Counted from the stretch's first letter, positions 1 to 10,727 are shown. The stretch: DNA of 64,000 nucleotides from an uncultured Microbacteriaceae bacterium (GCA_947487835.1 CANKXX010000002.1:558001-622000); one strand, 5' to 3'. Numbers and translations: made by a program. The notes: generated by a model not told the origin, from the sequence alone.

Positions 1-718
1 CGAGCACGAGCCCGGGGTTGTCGTCCGAGTCCGCCTCGAGCTGGGGCTGCACGGCGGCGGCCTCGTCCAGCAGCTGCTGGATGTCGACGCCGGCGAGACC
101 GGACGGCACGAGGCCGAACGCGGTGAGGGCCGAGAAGCGGCCGCCGACGGTCGGGTCGGCCGTGAAGAAGCGGTAGCCGAGGTCGCGGGCCAGCTGCTCG
201 AACGGCGATCCCGGGTCGGTGACCACGATGATCCGCTCGCGCGGGTCGATGCCGGCGTCCGTGAACGCCTTCTCGTACACGCGGCGCTGGCTGTCGGTCT
301 CGACGGTGCCGCCGGACTTCGAGGAGACGACGATCGCGCTGGTCTCGAGCCGGTCGGCCAGCGCGGCCGAGACCTGCTCCGGGTCCGTCGAGTCGAGCAC
401 GGTGAGCTCGACGCCCGCCGTGCGGGTGATGACCTCGGGGGCGAGCGAGGAGCCGCCCATGCCGCCGAGCACGATGTGGTCGACGCCCTTGGCGCGCAGC
501 TCGTCGCGCAGGGCGACGATCTCCGCGACGAGCGGGGCGGAGACCGAGACGGCCTCCGTCCAGCCCAGGCGCTTGGCGGACTCCTCCTCGGCCTCCGGAC
601 CCCACAGGGTGGCGTCGTGGGCGGCGATGAGGGACGCGACGCGGTCGGCGACGAGCGTCGGGACGACGCGGGTGACCGCCTCCTCGGCGTCCCCGCTCAC
701 GCGGATCTCGACGGTCAC
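1..718 (-). CDS. pgi: Glucose-6-phosphate isomerase, N-terminal part (cut by window edge)
   Basis: Cytosolic enzyme interconverting glucose-6-phosphate and fructose-6-phosphate, linking glycolysis with the pentose phosphate pathway. About 239 N-terminal residues are present and the C-terminus lies beyond the left edge. Visible motifs are the sugar-phosphate-binding [13 protein letters not shown] near residue 85 and SKSGGTVET near residue 133, both typical of the SIS/PGI fold. The GTG start overlaps the tal stop codon by 4 bp (GTGA), so the two are probably translationally coupled in a tkt-tal-pgi operon. In related actinobacteria zwf and opcA often follow, which is known for the group but not visible here. 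Function is confident; only completeness is unknown. Confidence 0.93.
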   Translation of the reverse strand, partial: MTVEIRVSGDAEEAVTRVVPTLVADRVASLIAAHDATLWGPEAEEESAKRLGWTEAVSVSAPLVAEIVALRDELRAKGVDHIVLGGMGGSSLAPEVITRTAGVELTVLDSTDPEQVSAALADRLETSAIVVSSKSGGTVETDSQRRVYEKAFTDAGIDPRERIIVVTDPGSPFEQLARDLGYRFFTADPTVGGRFSALTAFGLVPSGLAGVDIQQLLDEAAAVQPQLEADSDDNPGLVL

Positions 719-1833
719 TTGGCGCCGTCCAGCGCCGTCTTGACCGTCTCGAGCAGCTCGTTCCAGGAGACGACGAACTTCTCGACGCCCTCCTTCTCGA
801 GCAGCTCGGTCACCTCGTTGTAGGAGACGCCCTGGGCGGCGACGGCGTCGAGGACCGCGTTGGCGTCCTCGTAATTGCCGGTGACCTGGTCGCCCTCGAC
901 GACGGCGTGGTCGAAGGTCGCCTCGAGCGTCTTCTCCGGCATGGTGTTGACCGTGTGCGCGACCGCGAGACCCGTGACGTACAGGGTGTCGGGGAGCGAC
1001 GGGTCCTTGACGCCGGTCGAGGCCCACAGCGGGCGCTGGATGTTGGCGCCCGCGGCGAGCAGGCCCTTGGCGCGCTCGCTGGCGAAGGACTCCTCGAAGA
1101 CCTGGTAGGCCAGACGGGCGTTCGCGACGCCGGCCTTGCTCTTCAGGGCGAGGGCCTCCTCGGTGCCGACGGCGGTCAGGCGCTTGTCGATCTCGCTGTC
1201 GACGCGCGACACGAAGAACGACGCGACCGAGTGGATGGTCGACAGGTCGATGCCGGCCTCCTTGGCCTGCTCGAGGCCGGTCAGGTAGGCGTTGATGACC
1301 TGGCGGTAGCGCTCGAGGCTGAAGATCAGCGTCACGTTGACGCTGGTGCCGACCGAGATCGCCGCGGTGATGGCCTCGAGGCCCTCGACCGTCGCCGGGA
1401 TCTTGATCATGACGTTCGGCTTCTGGATGCGCTCCCAGAGGCGCTTCGCCTCGTCGATCGTCGCCTGGGCGTCGTGCGCCGCGGTGGGCGAGACCTCGAT
1501 CGAGACGCGGCCGTCGAAGCCGTTGCTCGAGTCGTAGACCGGGCGGAAGATGTCGGCCGCCTGGCCGACGTCGGCCGTCGTGATCTCGAAGACGGCGCGG
1601 TCGACGTCGGCACCGTCGGCGGCGAGCTCGCGCACCTGCTGGTCGTACGCCTCGCCCTTGGACAGGGCGCTCGCGAAGATCGTGGGGTTCGTCGTGATGC
1701 CCACGACGTTCTTCTCCTCGATCAGCTTCTCCAGGCCGCCCGAGTTGATGCGCTCGCGGGACAGGTCGTCGAGCCAGATGCTCACGCCGAGCGCGGACAG
1801 CTGGGCGGTGGGGGTGGTTGTGGTGTCAGTCAT
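715..1833 (-). CDS. tal: Transaldolase
   Basis: Transfers a dihydroxyacetone unit between sugar phosphates in the non-oxidative pentose phosphate pathway. The 372-residue length matches the long actinobacterial transaldolase type. The Schiff-base lysine lies in the motif NVMIKIPAT (about K144). The ATG at 1833 was chosen because a clear AAGGAGA ribosome site precedes it; an upstream extension of the frame would run into tkt and carries only shadow sequence. It lies 50 bp downstream of tkt and overlaps pgi by 4 bp, so one operon is likely. Confidence 0.95.
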   Translation of the reverse strand: MTDTTTTPTAQLSALGVSIWLDDLSRERINSGGLEKLIEEKNVVGITTNPTIFASALSKGEAYDQQVRELAADGADVDRAVFEITTADVGQAADIFRPVYDSSNGFDGRVSIEVSPTAAHDAQATIDEAKRLWERIQKPNVMIKIPATVEGLEAITAAISVGTSVNVTLIFSLERYRQVINAYLTGLEQAKEAGIDLSTIHSVASFFVSRVDSEIDKRLTAVGTEEALALKSKAGVANARLAYQVFEESFASERAKGLLAAGANIQRPLWASTGVKDPSLPDTLYVTGLAVAHTVNTMPEKTLEATFDHAVVEGDQVTGNYEDANAVLDAVAAQGVSYNEVTELLEKEGVEKFVVSWNELLETVKTALDGAK

Positions 1834-1883
1834 GTTCTGTTGTCTCCTTCTTGTCGCTTGTCGTCCTCGGCGCGAATGGCGCT

Positions 1884-3977
1884 CTAGAGGGACGCGATCG
1901 ATTCCTTGGCGGCCGAGACGACGGCCTCGGTGGTGAGGCCGAACTCCTTGTACAGACGCTCGTACTCCGCGGACGCGCCGAAGTGCTCGATGGACACGCT
2001 GCGGCCGGCGTCGCCGATGTAGGGGTACCAGCTGAGCTTGATGCCCGCCTCGACGGACACGCGGGCGCGCACGCCTGCGGGCAGCACCGACTCGCGGTAC
2101 TCGTCGCTCTGCTCGTCGAACCACTCGAGGCTCGGCGCGCTGACGACGCGGGCGTTGACGCCCTCCTCGCGGAGTGCCGTGCGGGCGTCGACGGCGATCT
2201 GCACCTCGGAGCCGGTGGCGATGAGGATCACGTCGGGCGTTCCGCCCGGGGCCTCGGCCAGCACGTAGGCGCCCTTGGCGACGTTCTTCGCGGAGGCGAA
2301 GGTGTCGCCCTCGGCGTCGCCCTCACCGCGCTCGAACACGGGCAGGTTCTGGCGGGACAGCGCGATGCCGGCGGGTCCGCGGCGGCGGGCCAGCATGTTC
2401 AGCCAGGCGTAGGCGACCTCGTTGGCGTCGGCGGGGCGGATGACGTCCAGTCCCGGGATCGCGCGCAGGGCGGTCAGCTGCTCCACCGGCTGGTGGGTCG
2501 GGCCGTCGGCGCCGAGCGCGACGGAGTCGTGCGTCCAGACGAAGATCGACGGGGCCTGCATGAGGGCCGCGAGGCGGACCGCGGCACGCATGTAGTCGCT
2601 GAAGATGAGGAACGTGCCACCGAACGGGCGCGTGTTGCCGTGCAGCACGATGCCGTTCAGGATCGCGGCCATGGCGTGCTCGCGGATGCCGAAGTGCAGC
2701 ACGCGGCCCTGCTCGTTGCCGCTCCAGGCTCCGGTCGAGCGGTGGGCGGGCACGAAGGACGCGGCGCTCTCGATGGTCGTGTTGTTCGACTCCGCGAGGT
2801 CGGCCGAGCCGCCCCACAGCTCGGGGACGAGGTCGGCGATCGCGTTGATGACCTTGCCGCTCGCGGCGCGCGTGGAGACGTCCTTGCCGGTGGGGAACTG
2901 GGGGAGCGCGTCCTCGATGCCCTCGGGGAGGTCGCCGGACATGATCCGGTCGAAGAGCACCTTCTTCTCGGGGTTGGCTGCGGCCCACGCCTCGAACTGC
3001 TCGTTCCACTCCGCGTGCTGCGCCTGGCCGCGGGTCACGGCCTCGCGGGTGTGGGCGAGGACGTCCTCGTCGACCTGGAAGGTGCGCTCGGGGTCGAACC
3101 CGACGATTTCCTTCACGGCGGCGAGCTCCTCGGCGCCCAGGGCGGAGCCGTGGATCTTGCCGGTGTTCTGCTTCTTCGGGCTGGGCCAGCCGATGATGGT
3201 CTTCAGCACGATGAGCGACGGCTTGCCCGTCTCGGCCTTGGCGGCCTCGACGGCGGCGTGCAACTCCTGGATGTCCTCGACGTAGTCGCCGGTCTTCTTC
3301 CAGTCGACGGTTTGGACGTGCCAGTTGAGCGCGTCGAAGCGCTTGGCGACGTCCTCGGTGAAGGCGATGTCGGTGTCGTCCTCGATGGAGATCTGGTTGG
3401 CGTCGTAGATGACGACGAGGTTGCCGAGCTCCTGGTGGCCGGCGAGCGACGCAGCCTCGTTGGTGATGCCCTCCTGCATGTCGCCGTCGCTGGCGATCAC
3501 GTAGACGAAGTGGTCGAAGGGGCTCTGGCCGGCGGGGGTCTCCGGGTCGAACAGGCCGCGCTCGTAGCGGGCGGCGTAGGCGAAGCCGACGGAGGACGCG
3601 AGGCCCTGGCCGAGCGGTCCGGTGGTGATCTCCACGCCGTCGGTGTGGCCGTACTCGGGGTGCCCGGGGGTCTTGGAGCCCCAGGTGCGGAGGGCCTGGA
3701 GGTCCTCGATCTCGAGGCCGTAGCCGCCGAGGAAGAACTGGGTGTACTGGGTCAGCGAGCTGTGGCCCGCGGAGAGGATGAAGCGGTCGCGCCCGATCCA
3801 GGTCGCGTCGGAGGGGTCACGGCGCATGACCTTCTGGAAGAGCAGGTACGCAGCGGGCGCGAGGCTCATCGCCGTACCGGGGTGTCCGTTCCCCACCTTC
3901 TCCACGGCGTCTGCCGCCAGAATTCTTGCGGTGTCCACGGCCCGGTCGTCGACGGAATCCCACTGCAAATCTGCCAC
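1884..3977 (-). CDS. tkt: Transketolase
   Basis: Thiamine-diphosphate enzyme that moves two-carbon units between sugar phosphates in the pentose phosphate pathway. The 697-residue length is the normal bacterial size. The N-terminal region has [13 protein letters not shown] (about residues 29-41), which carries conserved substrate and ThDP contacts. The ThDP/Mg motif GDGDMQEG...NQIS follows, and the C-terminal half has the usual pyrimidine-binding and transketolase C domains. It is the first gene of the tkt-tal-pgi run. A TATACT -10 candidate lies about 55 bp upstream. Confidence 0.96.
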   Translation of the reverse strand: MADLQWDSVDDRAVDTARILAADAVEKVGNGHPGTAMSLAPAAYLLFQKVMRRDPSDATWIGRDRFILSAGHSSLTQYTQFFLGGYGLEIEDLQALRTWGSKTPGHPEYGHTDGVEITTGPLGQGLASSVGFAYAARYERGLFDPETPAGQSPFDHFVYVIASDGDMQEGITNEAASLAGHQELGNLVVIYDANQISIEDDTDIAFTEDVAKRFDALNWHVQTVDWKKTGDYVEDIQELHAAVEAAKAETGKPSLIVLKTIIGWPSPKKQNTGKIHGSALGAEELAAVKEIVGFDPERTFQVDEDVLAHTREAVTRGQAQHAEWNEQFEAWAAANPEKKVLFDRIMSGDLPEGIEDALPQFPTGKDVSTRAASGKVINAIADLVPELWGGSADLAESNNTTIESAASFVPAHRSTGAWSGNEQGRVLHFGIREHAMAAILNGIVLHGNTRPFGGTFLIFSDYMRAAVRLAALMQAPSIFVWTHDSVALGADGPTHQPVEQLTALRAIPGLDVIRPADANEVAYAWLNMLARRRGPAGIALSRQNLPVFERGEGDAEGDTFASAKNVAKGAYVLAEAPGGTPDVILIATGSEVQIAVDARTALREEGVNARVVSAPSLEWFDEQSDEYRESVLPAGVRARVSVEAGIKLSWYPYIGDAGRSVSIEHFGASAEYERLYKEFGLTTEAVVSAAKESIASL

Positions 3978-4028
3978 TGGTTATTGCCCTTCTGCGAAGC
4001 GAAATACAGGCCCAGACGGACCCCATCC

Positions 4029-4034
4029 AGTATA
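4029..4034 (-). promoter_or_regulatory. Candidate -10 element for tkt
   Basis: Read on the minus strand this is TATACT, five of six matches to the sigma-70 type -10 consensus, about 50 bp before the tkt ATG. No convincing -35 hexamer is found at 16-18 bp upstream, so this is a weak inference from spacing and sequence only. Confidence 0.4.
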
Positions 4035-4153
4035 GGTACCCTGCGCCAGACGGTGCGGGCACCCCGCGCGGGGCTTGCCGTCACGCGGCCGGGCGCGTAG
4101 GCGGGACGGCAGGGGGAGCGCTGGCGAGGAGCCGCCCGGGCACCGGGGCCGGG

Positions 4154-4181
4154 TTGGCGTGCAGGCTCGATGACCTAGAAT
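4154..4181 (+). promoter_or_regulatory. Candidate ctaB promoter
   Basis: TTGGCG (4154-4159) and TAGAAT (4176-4181) are separated by 16 bp and lie about 30 bp before the ctaB start. This is a good match to a housekeeping actinobacterial promoter. It is inferred from sequence; no transcript data were available. Confidence 0.55.
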
Positions 4182-4210
4182 CATGTGTCGGTACATCAGC
4201 CAAGAACGAG

Positions 4211-5137
4211 GTGCAATTGGACGTCGCGATCGAGAGCCCGGTCGACGAGCAGCGGATCGGAATCGCACGCAAGGCCAAGGCATATCTCGCCCTGACGAAG
4301 CCTCGCGTGATCGAGCTGCTCCTCGTGACCACCGCTCCCGTCATGGTGCTCGCCGCAGGCGGCATCCCGAACCCGTGGCTGATCCTCGGCACGCTGATCG
4401 GCGGCGCCCTGAGCGCCGGATCGGCCAACGCCTTCAACTGCTACATCGACCGCGACATCGACCGGGTCATGAAGCGCACGCAGCGCCGCCCCCTGGTGAC
4501 CGGGGAGCTGACCGACCGCGAGGCGCTCGTCTTCGCCTGGATCATCGGCGCGGCGTCGATCGTGCTGCTCGGGGTCATCTCGAACTGGCTCGCGGCGGCG
4601 CTGTCGCTCGCGGCGATCCTCTTCTACGTCTTCGTCTACACGCTGTGGCTGAAGCGCCGCACGCCGCAGAACATCATCTGGGGCGGCGCGGCCGGCTGCA
4701 TGCCCGTGCTCATCGGCTGGGCCGCCGTCACCGGCGAGATCACCTGGGCGCCGGTCATCCTGTTCGCGATCGTCTTCCTCTGGACCCCGCCGCACTACTG
4801 GCCGCTCTCCATGAAGTACCGCGAGGACTACGCCTCCGTGAACGTCCCCATGCTCGCGGTCGTGCGCGGCCGGGCCCTCGTGGGTCTGCAGACGGTCCTC
4901 TACGCGTGGGCGACCATCGCGTGCTCGCTGCTGCTCATCCCGGTCGCCGAGATGGGCCTCGTGTACACGATCACCGCCCTCGTCGCGGGCGGCTGGTTCA
5001 TCTACGAGTCGCACCGCCTCTACGACATGGCCGTGCGGCACGAGCAGGTGAAGCCGATGCGCGTCTTCCACGCCTCGATCACGTACCTCTCGCTCCTCTT
5101 CCTCGCGGTGGGCATCGACCCTCTCCTCCCCTTCTAG
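4211..5137 (+). CDS. ctaB: Protoheme IX farnesyltransferase (heme O synthase)
   Basis: Integral membrane prenyltransferase that attaches a farnesyl group to protoheme to give heme O, the first step to heme A for aa3-type cytochrome c oxidase. About 308 residues with nine likely membrane segments. The UbiA-family aspartate motif [15 protein letters not shown] lies near residue 77, and a second polar loop ([10 protein letters not shown]) near residue 203. The start is uncertain between GTG 4211 and TTG 4217; neither has an ideal ribosome site. It is divergent from tkt and convergent with ctaA, so both heme A steps are side by side. Confidence 0.93.
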   Translation: MQLDVAIESPVDEQRIGIARKAKAYLALTKPRVIELLLVTTAPVMVLAAGGIPNPWLILGTLIGGALSAGSANAFNCYIDRDIDRVMKRTQRRPLVTGELTDREALVFAWIIGAASIVLLGVISNWLAAALSLAAILFYVFVYTLWLKRRTPQNIIWGGAAGCMPVLIGWAAVTGEITWAPVILFAIVFLWTPPHYWPLSMKYREDYASVNVPMLAVVRGRALVGLQTVLYAWATIACSLLLIPVAEMGLVYTITALVAGGWFIYESHRLYDMAVRHEQVKPMRVFHASITYLSLLFLAVGIDPLLPF

Positions 5138-5163
5138 GCGGGGGCGCAGGGCGCGGCACCGAC

Positions 5164-5330
5164 GGTCCCTGAGCCCGTCGAAGGGGCGCGACCCATACGG
5201 TCCCTGAGCCTGTCGAAGGGACGTGACGCGTACGGTCCCTGAGCCCGTCGAAGGGACGTGACGCGTACGGTCCCTGAGCTTGTCGAAGGGACGCGACCCG
5301 TACGGTCCCTGAGCCTGTCGAAGGGACGTG
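5164..5330 (+). repeat. Family A repeat array: five head-to-tail copies, 35-bp period
   Basis: Five copies of GGTCCCTGAGCCTGTCGAAG plus GGAC start at 5164, 5199, 5234, 5269 and 5304, so the period is exactly 35 bp. Each unit is a 24-bp imperfect palindrome (arms GTCCCT and AGGGAC) followed by about 11 bp, usually GTGACGCGTAC or close to it. Small changes (CCTG, CCCG, CTTG) distinguish the units. It sits directly after the ctaB stop, between convergent ctaB and ctaA. This resembles REP-type intergenic repeats seen in many actinobacteria; function is unknown. Confidence 0.9.
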
Positions 5331-5438
5331 ATTCAGCAGATCCCGCGGGTCACAGGACGCAATTCAGCAGATCCGTCCGGACACGCCGTGCCTGGACGTA
5401 GCTGGACGGCGTGTCGTCGCAGATCTGCTGAATTGCGT
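5331..5438. repeat. Family B repeat, copy 1 (extra half-site on the left)
   Basis: An asymmetric inverted-repeat element. Outer arms are ACGCAATTCAGCAGATC (5357-5373) and its complement GATCTGCTGAATTGCGT (5422-5438), a perfect 17-bp match. Inside are core arms GACACGCCGT (5380-5389) and ACGGCGTGTC (5406-5415). An additional half-site ATTCAGCAGATC (5331-5342) lies exactly 14 bp outside the left arm. Relatives occur at 13636-13749 and 27157-27269 in the opposite orientation. The remaining 5439-5579 holds only degenerate family A pieces (near 5490-5560) before the ctaA stop. Confidence 0.88.
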
Positions 5439-5579
5439 GAGGTGGTAGCGGAATCACGTGCCGCCGCGGGTGTTACACGTGTATGTTGCGTCGCTTCGAC
5501 AGGATCAGCTACCGAACGGCGCTCAGCGACCGCACGGCCCTCAGTGACCGTGGAACCCGCGCCGCATAGCGACCCCGCG

Positions 5580-6587
5580 TCAGCGGGCCGCGAGGGCGGG
5601 TTCCGTGGGGGTGCTGAGGGTCTCGGCGGCGGGGGAGCCCCTCAGGCTCAGGACGACCGCGGTCATCGCGGAGGCGAGCACGCAGGCCAGCACCATGTGC
5701 AGGCCCACCAGGATCTCGGGCAGGCCGAGCCGTGACTGGGTGATGCCGACGATCATCTGCACGACCTCGACGACGAGCAGCAGGGTGACGAAGGTCAGCA
5801 TCCGCGGCAGGCGCAGCCGGCGCGCGGACACCCAGAGCACGACGGTGAGCGCGAGCACGATGTAGGCGGGCCAGCTGTGCACGTGCTGCAGGAACTCGGA
5901 GTCGAGTCCATTGCGGGCCGCTCCGCTGTCGCCGGCGTGCGGACCGGAGCCCGTTGTCACGATGCCGACGAGGATGGTCACGGCCACGAAGAAGGCGGTC
6001 GTGTGCGCGACGCCGGCGAGCCAGCCGGGCGCGAGCCGCACCCGCTGCTCCCGGGGGTAGCGCGTGCGCCAGACCAGCACCGTCGACAGGGCGACGAGCA
6101 CGATCGACACGACGAAGTGCAGGCCCACGACGTACGGGTTCAGCTGCATCCGCACGGAGATGCCGCCGATCACGGCCTGCGCGGGGATGCCGCAGGCGAT
6201 CGCCACGGCGAGCGAGAACAGCCCGTAGCCGCGGCGCTTCAGGCGCAGCACGGCGAGGAACGTGAGGATCGCGACGACCACGAGCACGAAGGTGAGCAGG
6301 CGGTTGCCGAACTCGATGACGCCGTGGATGCCCATCTCCGGCGTGTTCACGAAGGAGTCGTCCGTGCAGCGCGGCCAGGTCGGGCAGCCGAGCCCCGATC
6401 CGGTGAGCCGCACGGCTCCGCCGGTGCCCACGAGCAGCGTCTGGGAGACCAGGGTCGCCCACGCCATGATCCGCACCCGCCGGTCGACGCCGTCCGGAAG
6501 CCAGGCCCGGAAACGGGCCCACAGCAGGGTCAGCTGACCCAGGAATCCGCCGCTGGGAGATCGCCCCGTATCGAGACTGTTGGACAC
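5580..6587 (-). CDS. ctaA: Heme A synthase
   Basis: Membrane monooxygenase that oxidises the C8 methyl of heme O to give heme A for cytochrome aa3 oxidase. About 335 residues with eight predicted membrane helices. Conserved histidine heme ligands appear in GIHGVIEFGNR, GLHFVVS, HVHSW and GLHMVLA. The paired cysteines GCPTWPRC in the first extracellular loop are typical of the family. GTG 6587 was chosen because AAAGG lies six bases upstream; an in-frame ATG at 6620 lacks a ribosome site. It converges on ctaB and is divergent from sufB. Confidence 0.92.
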   Translation of the reverse strand: MSNSLDTGRSPSGGFLGQLTLLWARFRAWLPDGVDRRVRIMAWATLVSQTLLVGTGGAVRLTGSGLGCPTWPRCTDDSFVNTPEMGIHGVIEFGNRLLTFVLVVVAILTFLAVLRLKRRGYGLFSLAVAIACGIPAQAVIGGISVRMQLNPYVVGLHFVVSIVLVALSTVLVWRTRYPREQRVRLAPGWLAGVAHTTAFFVAVTILVGIVTTGSGPHAGDSGAARNGLDSEFLQHVHSWPAYIVLALTVVLWVSARRLRLPRMLTFVTLLLVVEVVQMIVGITQSRLGLPEILVGLHMVLACVLASAMTAVVLSLRGSPAAETLSTPTEPALAAR

Positions 6588-6740
6588 GCGTCGCCTTTCG
6601 GATGGATGGCGGTCTGGCATAGAATTGGGAGGTTGACGACGCTGTTGCCGCAGGACCGGCGAGCGTGCAGACGAGCAGGACGCCGATCGTGCGGAAACCG
6701 TGCCGATGCACCAGTCTAAGAAGTGTCTGTCGGCGTGATT

Positions 6741-6757
6741 GTCAACACACTGTGAAC
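6741..6757. promoter_or_regulatory. Palindromic operator candidate between ctaA and sufB
   Basis: A 17-bp site of the form GTnnACA-nnn-TGTnnAC (11 of 17 positions symmetric) in the 295-bp gap between divergent ctaA and sufB. On the minus strand it overlaps a perfect TTGACA (6745-6740), a possible ctaA -35. Suf operons in actinobacteria are often controlled by SufR, but no sufR gene is present and the published mycobacterial SufR spacing (ACACT-N5-TGTGA) is not met. The binding protein is unknown. The rest of 6588-6882 shows no gene. Confidence 0.4.
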
Positions 6758-6882
6758 GCCCCACCCAGGAGGGGTTCGCCCTGCGCCGGAGCGAGCGCGG
6801 GAACGGCACCCATGCCGCAAGAATCGGGAATGACCATAAGGCGCTGAACGTTGAGATGGTCAGGAAAAGAGGTACTACTTAC

Positions 6883-8301
6883 ATGTCAGACGTCCTGATC
6901 GACCGACCCGAACTCGCAAGCCTCGGCCAGTACGAATTCGGCTGGGCAGACTCCGACGTTGCCGGAGCGTCCGCCCGCCGTGGCATCTCGCCCGAGGTCG
7001 TCGCCGACATCTCCCAGCTCAAGAACGAGCCGGACTGGATGCTGCAGCGTCGCCTCAAGGGCTACCAGCTCTTCGGCAAGAAGCCCATGCCGACCTGGGG
7101 TGCAGACCTCACCGGCATCGACTTCGACAACATCAAGTACTTCGTTCGCTCCACGGAGAAGCAGGCGCAGACCTGGGACGACCTGCCGGACGACATCAAG
7201 AACACCTACGAGCGCCTCGGCATCCCCGAGGCAGAGCGCCAGCGCCTCGTCTCCGGCGTCGCCGCCCAGTACGAGTCCGAGGTCGTGTTCCACTCGATCC
7301 AGAAGGACCTCGAGGACCAGGGCGTCATCTTCATGGACACCGACACGGCGCTCAAGGAGCACCCGGAGTTCTTCGAGGAGTACTTCGGGTCCGTCATCCC
7401 CGCCGGCGACAACAAGTTCGCCGCGCTGAACACGGCCGTCTGGTCCGGCGGGTCGTTCGTCTACGTCCCCAAGGGCGTCCACGTCGAGATCCCGCTGCAG
7501 GCCTACTTCCGCATCAACACGGAGAACATGGGTCAGTTCGAGCGCACGCTGATCATCGCCGACGAGGGCAGCTACGTGCACTACATCGAGGGCTGCACGG
7601 CTCCCATCTACAAGTCGGACTCGCTGCACTCCGCGGTGGTCGAGATCATCGTCAAGAAGAACGCCCGCGTGCGGTACACGACCATCCAGAACTGGTCGAA
7701 CAACGTCTACAACCTGGTCACCAAGCGTGCGGTCGCGCACGAGGGCGCGACCATGGAGTGGATCGACGGCAACATCGGCTCCAAGGTGACGATGAAGTAC
7801 CCGTCCATCTACCTCATGGGCGAGCACGCCAAGGGCGAGACCCTGTCCGTCGCCTTCGCCGGGCCCGGCCAGCACCAGGACGCCGGTGCCAAGATGATCC
7901 ACATGGCGCCGTACACGCAGTCCTCGATCGTCTCCAAGTCGATCGCCCGGGGCGGCGGCCGTGCCGGCTACCGCGGTGAGGTGCGGGTGGACGCCGCTGC
8001 GCACCACTCCGCGAACACCGTGCGCTGCGACGCGCTGCTCGTGGACACGATCTCCCGGTCGGACACGTACCCGGCGATCGACATCCGCGTCGACGACGTG
8101 CAGCTCGGCCACGAGGCGACCGTCTCCCGCGTCAGCGAGGAGCAGCTCTTCTACCTGATGTCGCGCGGCATGCCCGAGGACGAGGCCATGGCCATGATCG
8201 TCCGCGGGTTCATCGAGCCCATCGCCCGTGAGCTCCCCATGGAGTACGCGCTCGAACTGAACAAGCTCATCGAGATGGGCATGGAAGGCAGCGTCGGTTG
8301 A
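6883..8301 (+). CDS. sufB: Fe-S cluster assembly protein SufB
   Basis: Core scaffold subunit of the SufBCD complex, which builds and transfers iron-sulfur clusters in the cytosol. The 472-residue length is usual. The family core appears as [20 protein letters not shown], followed by the beta-helix region and the C-terminal [20 protein letters not shown] segment. ATG 6883 was chosen because homologues begin MSDV-like and AGAGG precedes it; an upstream in-frame ATG at 6856 would add nine residues. It is the first gene of a five-gene operon. Confidence 0.96.
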   Translation: MSDVLIDRPELASLGQYEFGWADSDVAGASARRGISPEVVADISQLKNEPDWMLQRRLKGYQLFGKKPMPTWGADLTGIDFDNIKYFVRSTEKQAQTWDDLPDDIKNTYERLGIPEAERQRLVSGVAAQYESEVVFHSIQKDLEDQGVIFMDTDTALKEHPEFFEEYFGSVIPAGDNKFAALNTAVWSGGSFVYVPKGVHVEIPLQAYFRINTENMGQFERTLIIADEGSYVHYIEGCTAPIYKSDSLHSAVVEIIVKKNARVRYTTIQNWSNNVYNLVTKRAVAHEGATMEWIDGNIGSKVTMKYPSIYLMGEHAKGETLSVAFAGPGQHQDAGAKMIHMAPYTQSSIVSKSIARGGGRAGYRGEVRVDAAAHHSANTVRCDALLVDTISRSDTYPAIDIRVDDVQLGHEATVSRVSEEQLFYLMSRGMPEDEAMAMIVRGFIEPIARELPMEYALELNKLIEMGMEGSVG

Positions 8302-8351
8302 CCTCCGGTAGGTCGAATCCCGCACTGTCGTCGAAAGGAACCATCGGCTAG

Positions 8352-9623
8352 ATGACGATCCCCATCGCCACCACAACCGGCACCAACGCGGCTCCCACCG
8401 CACAGCACGGCCTCACGGCGCACTCGGACGGGGGATGGGCGACCATCCCCGTCCAGACGCGCTCCGAGCGCTTCGCGTCGTTCGACGTCGCGGACTTCCC
8501 GGCCGTCACCGGCCGGGAAGCCGTGTGGAAGTACACCCCGGTCGCCAAGCTCGCCGACCTCATCTCCGGCGAGCTCGACGGCTCCCCGTACGACGTGCAG
8601 TCGTCCGCGACGCCGGACGTCACCGTCGAGTGGGTCGACCGGGACGACACGCGGATCGGCTCCGTCGGCAAGCCCGAGGAGCGCGCCTCCGCGAACGCGT
8701 GGAGCTCGTTCGAGAAGGCCCTGACCGTGACCGTGTCCGGCGAGGAGGAGAAGCAGGTCGTCCTCACGCGCTCGCTGCTCGGCTCCGCACCGCGCGCCGC
8801 GCACACCGTGATCACCGCGAAGCCCTTCAGCCGCGCCATCGTCATCCTCGAGAACACCGGCGCCGCGAAGCTCACCGAGAACGTCGAGTTCGTCATCGGC
8901 GAGTCCGCGCAGATCACCGTCGTCAGCCTGCAGGAGTGGGACGACGACGCGGTGCACCTCGCGAGCCACTTCGTCGAGGTCGGCCGTGACGCCGTGCTCA
9001 AGCACGTCGTCGTGAGCCTCGGCGGATCGATCGTCCGGGTGAACCCCTCGGCCCACCTGGGCAGCGAGGGCGGCGACGTCGAGCTGCTCGGCCTGTACTT
9101 CTCCGACGCGGGACAGCACCTCGAGCAGCAGGTGTACGTGTTCCACGACGCCCCGCACACGAAGAGCCGCGTCAACTACAAGGGCGCGCTGCAGGGCGAG
9201 GGCGCGCGGTCCGTCTGGATCGGCGACGTGCTCATCGGTCACAGCGCGCCGGGCACGGACAGCTACGAGCAGAACCGCAACCTCGTGCTGACCGAGGGCA
9301 CCCGCGCGGACTCCGTGCCGAACCTCGAGATCGAGACCGGGGACATCCTCGGCGCCGGCCACGCGAGCGCGACCGGTCGTTTCGACGACGAGCAGCTCTT
9401 CTACCTGCAGGCCCGCGGCATCCGCGAGGACGAGGCGCGTCGCCTCGTCGTGCGCGGCTTCCTCGTCGAGATCGTGCAGAAGATCGGCTCGCCCGAGCTG
9501 CAGGAGCGCCTCCAGCGCGCGATCGAGGCCGAGCTCGCCGGCGGCCAGGCCACCGAGACCTCCCAGGTCCCCGAGGCGCCGCAGGCGACCGGGACCGCCC
9601 AGCGGAACGGAGTGGCACTCTGA
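8352..9623 (+). CDS. sufD: Fe-S cluster assembly protein SufD
   Basis: Partner of SufB in the SufBCD scaffold, thought to support iron entry to the nascent cluster. It has 423 residues, with the SufBD beta-helix domain in the C-terminal two thirds (GRFDDEQLFYLQARGIREDE and VRGFLVEIVQKI are typical). The N-terminus is Thr/Ala rich. The last 30 residues (after about 390) are low-complexity Ala/Gln/Thr. It starts 50 bp after sufB, with AAAGGAA upstream. The stop overlaps the next start by one base (TGATG), indicating coupling. Confidence 0.93.
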   Translation: MTIPIATTTGTNAAPTAQHGLTAHSDGGWATIPVQTRSERFASFDVADFPAVTGREAVWKYTPVAKLADLISGELDGSPYDVQSSATPDVTVEWVDRDDTRIGSVGKPEERASANAWSSFEKALTVTVSGEEEKQVVLTRSLLGSAPRAAHTVITAKPFSRAIVILENTGAAKLTENVEFVIGESAQITVVSLQEWDDDAVHLASHFVEVGRDAVLKHVVVSLGGSIVRVNPSAHLGSEGGDVELLGLYFSDAGQHLEQQVYVFHDAPHTKSRVNYKGALQGEGARSVWIGDVLIGHSAPGTDSYEQNRNLVLTEGTRADSVPNLEIETGDILGAGHASATGRFDDEQLFYLQARGIREDEARRLVVRGFLVEIVQKIGSPELQERLQRAIEAELAGGQATETSQVPEAPQATGTAQRNGVAL

Positions 9624-9943
9624 TGGCCGCGATCAAGATCCTGCCCGAGGCCGACCTCGAGCCGAACCAGGCCCTGCGTATCACCATCGACGACAAGGCG
9701 ATCGCGCTCGTCAAGGACTCCGCCGGCGTGTGCCACGCCATCGGCGACACCTGCACCCACGGCGACATCTCCCTCTCCGAGGGGTTCGTCGAGGACGACA
9801 CGCTCGAGTGCTGGGCGCACGGGTCGAAGTTCGACCTGAAGAGCGGCAAGCCGCTCACGCTGCCCGCCTACGAGCCGGTGCCCGTCTACCCCGTGACCAT
9901 CGTGGATGGCGACATCTACATCGACCCCACCCCCACAGCTTAG
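9623..9943 (+). CDS. Rieske-type [2Fe-2S] ferredoxin in the suf operon
   Basis: A 106-residue stand-alone Rieske protein. The cluster ligands are CTH (C44, H46) and CWAH (C63, H66), the standard C-x-H...C-x2-H pattern. It resembles ferredoxin components of non-heme dioxygenases (NirD/BphF type), but no oxygenase is nearby. It lies between sufD (1-bp overlap) and sufC (9-bp gap). This placement recurs in actinobacterial suf operons, so a role as an electron carrier for cluster assembly is plausible but inferred. Confidence 0.88.
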   Translation: MAAIKILPEADLEPNQALRITIDDKAIALVKDSAGVCHAIGDTCTHGDISLSEGFVEDDTLECWAHGSKFDLKSGKPLTLPAYEPVPVYPVTIVDGDIYIDPTPTA

Positions 9944-9952
9944 GAACGAACC

Positions 9953-10717
<765 letters not shown>

Positions 10718-10727
10718 GAGGACTGTC

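Noticed and set aside
1834-2124. N-terminal extension of the transaldolase frame into tkt
   Set aside because: The extension is low-complexity Arg/Val sequence overlapping tkt, and the internal ATG at 1833 has an excellent ribosome site.
5164-5330. CRISPR array
   Set aside because: The regular 35-bp period has repeats of 24 bp with only about 11 bp between them, and the spacers are near-identical. No cas genes are present.
6741-6757. SufR operator
   Set aside because: The known mycobacterial SufR site needs ACACT and TGTGA five bases apart; here they overlap. It is kept only as an unassigned palindrome.
8301-8351. T-arm-like GGTCGAATCC suggesting a tRNA
   Set aside because: No matching acceptor, D or anticodon stems could be drawn in the surrounding sequence.
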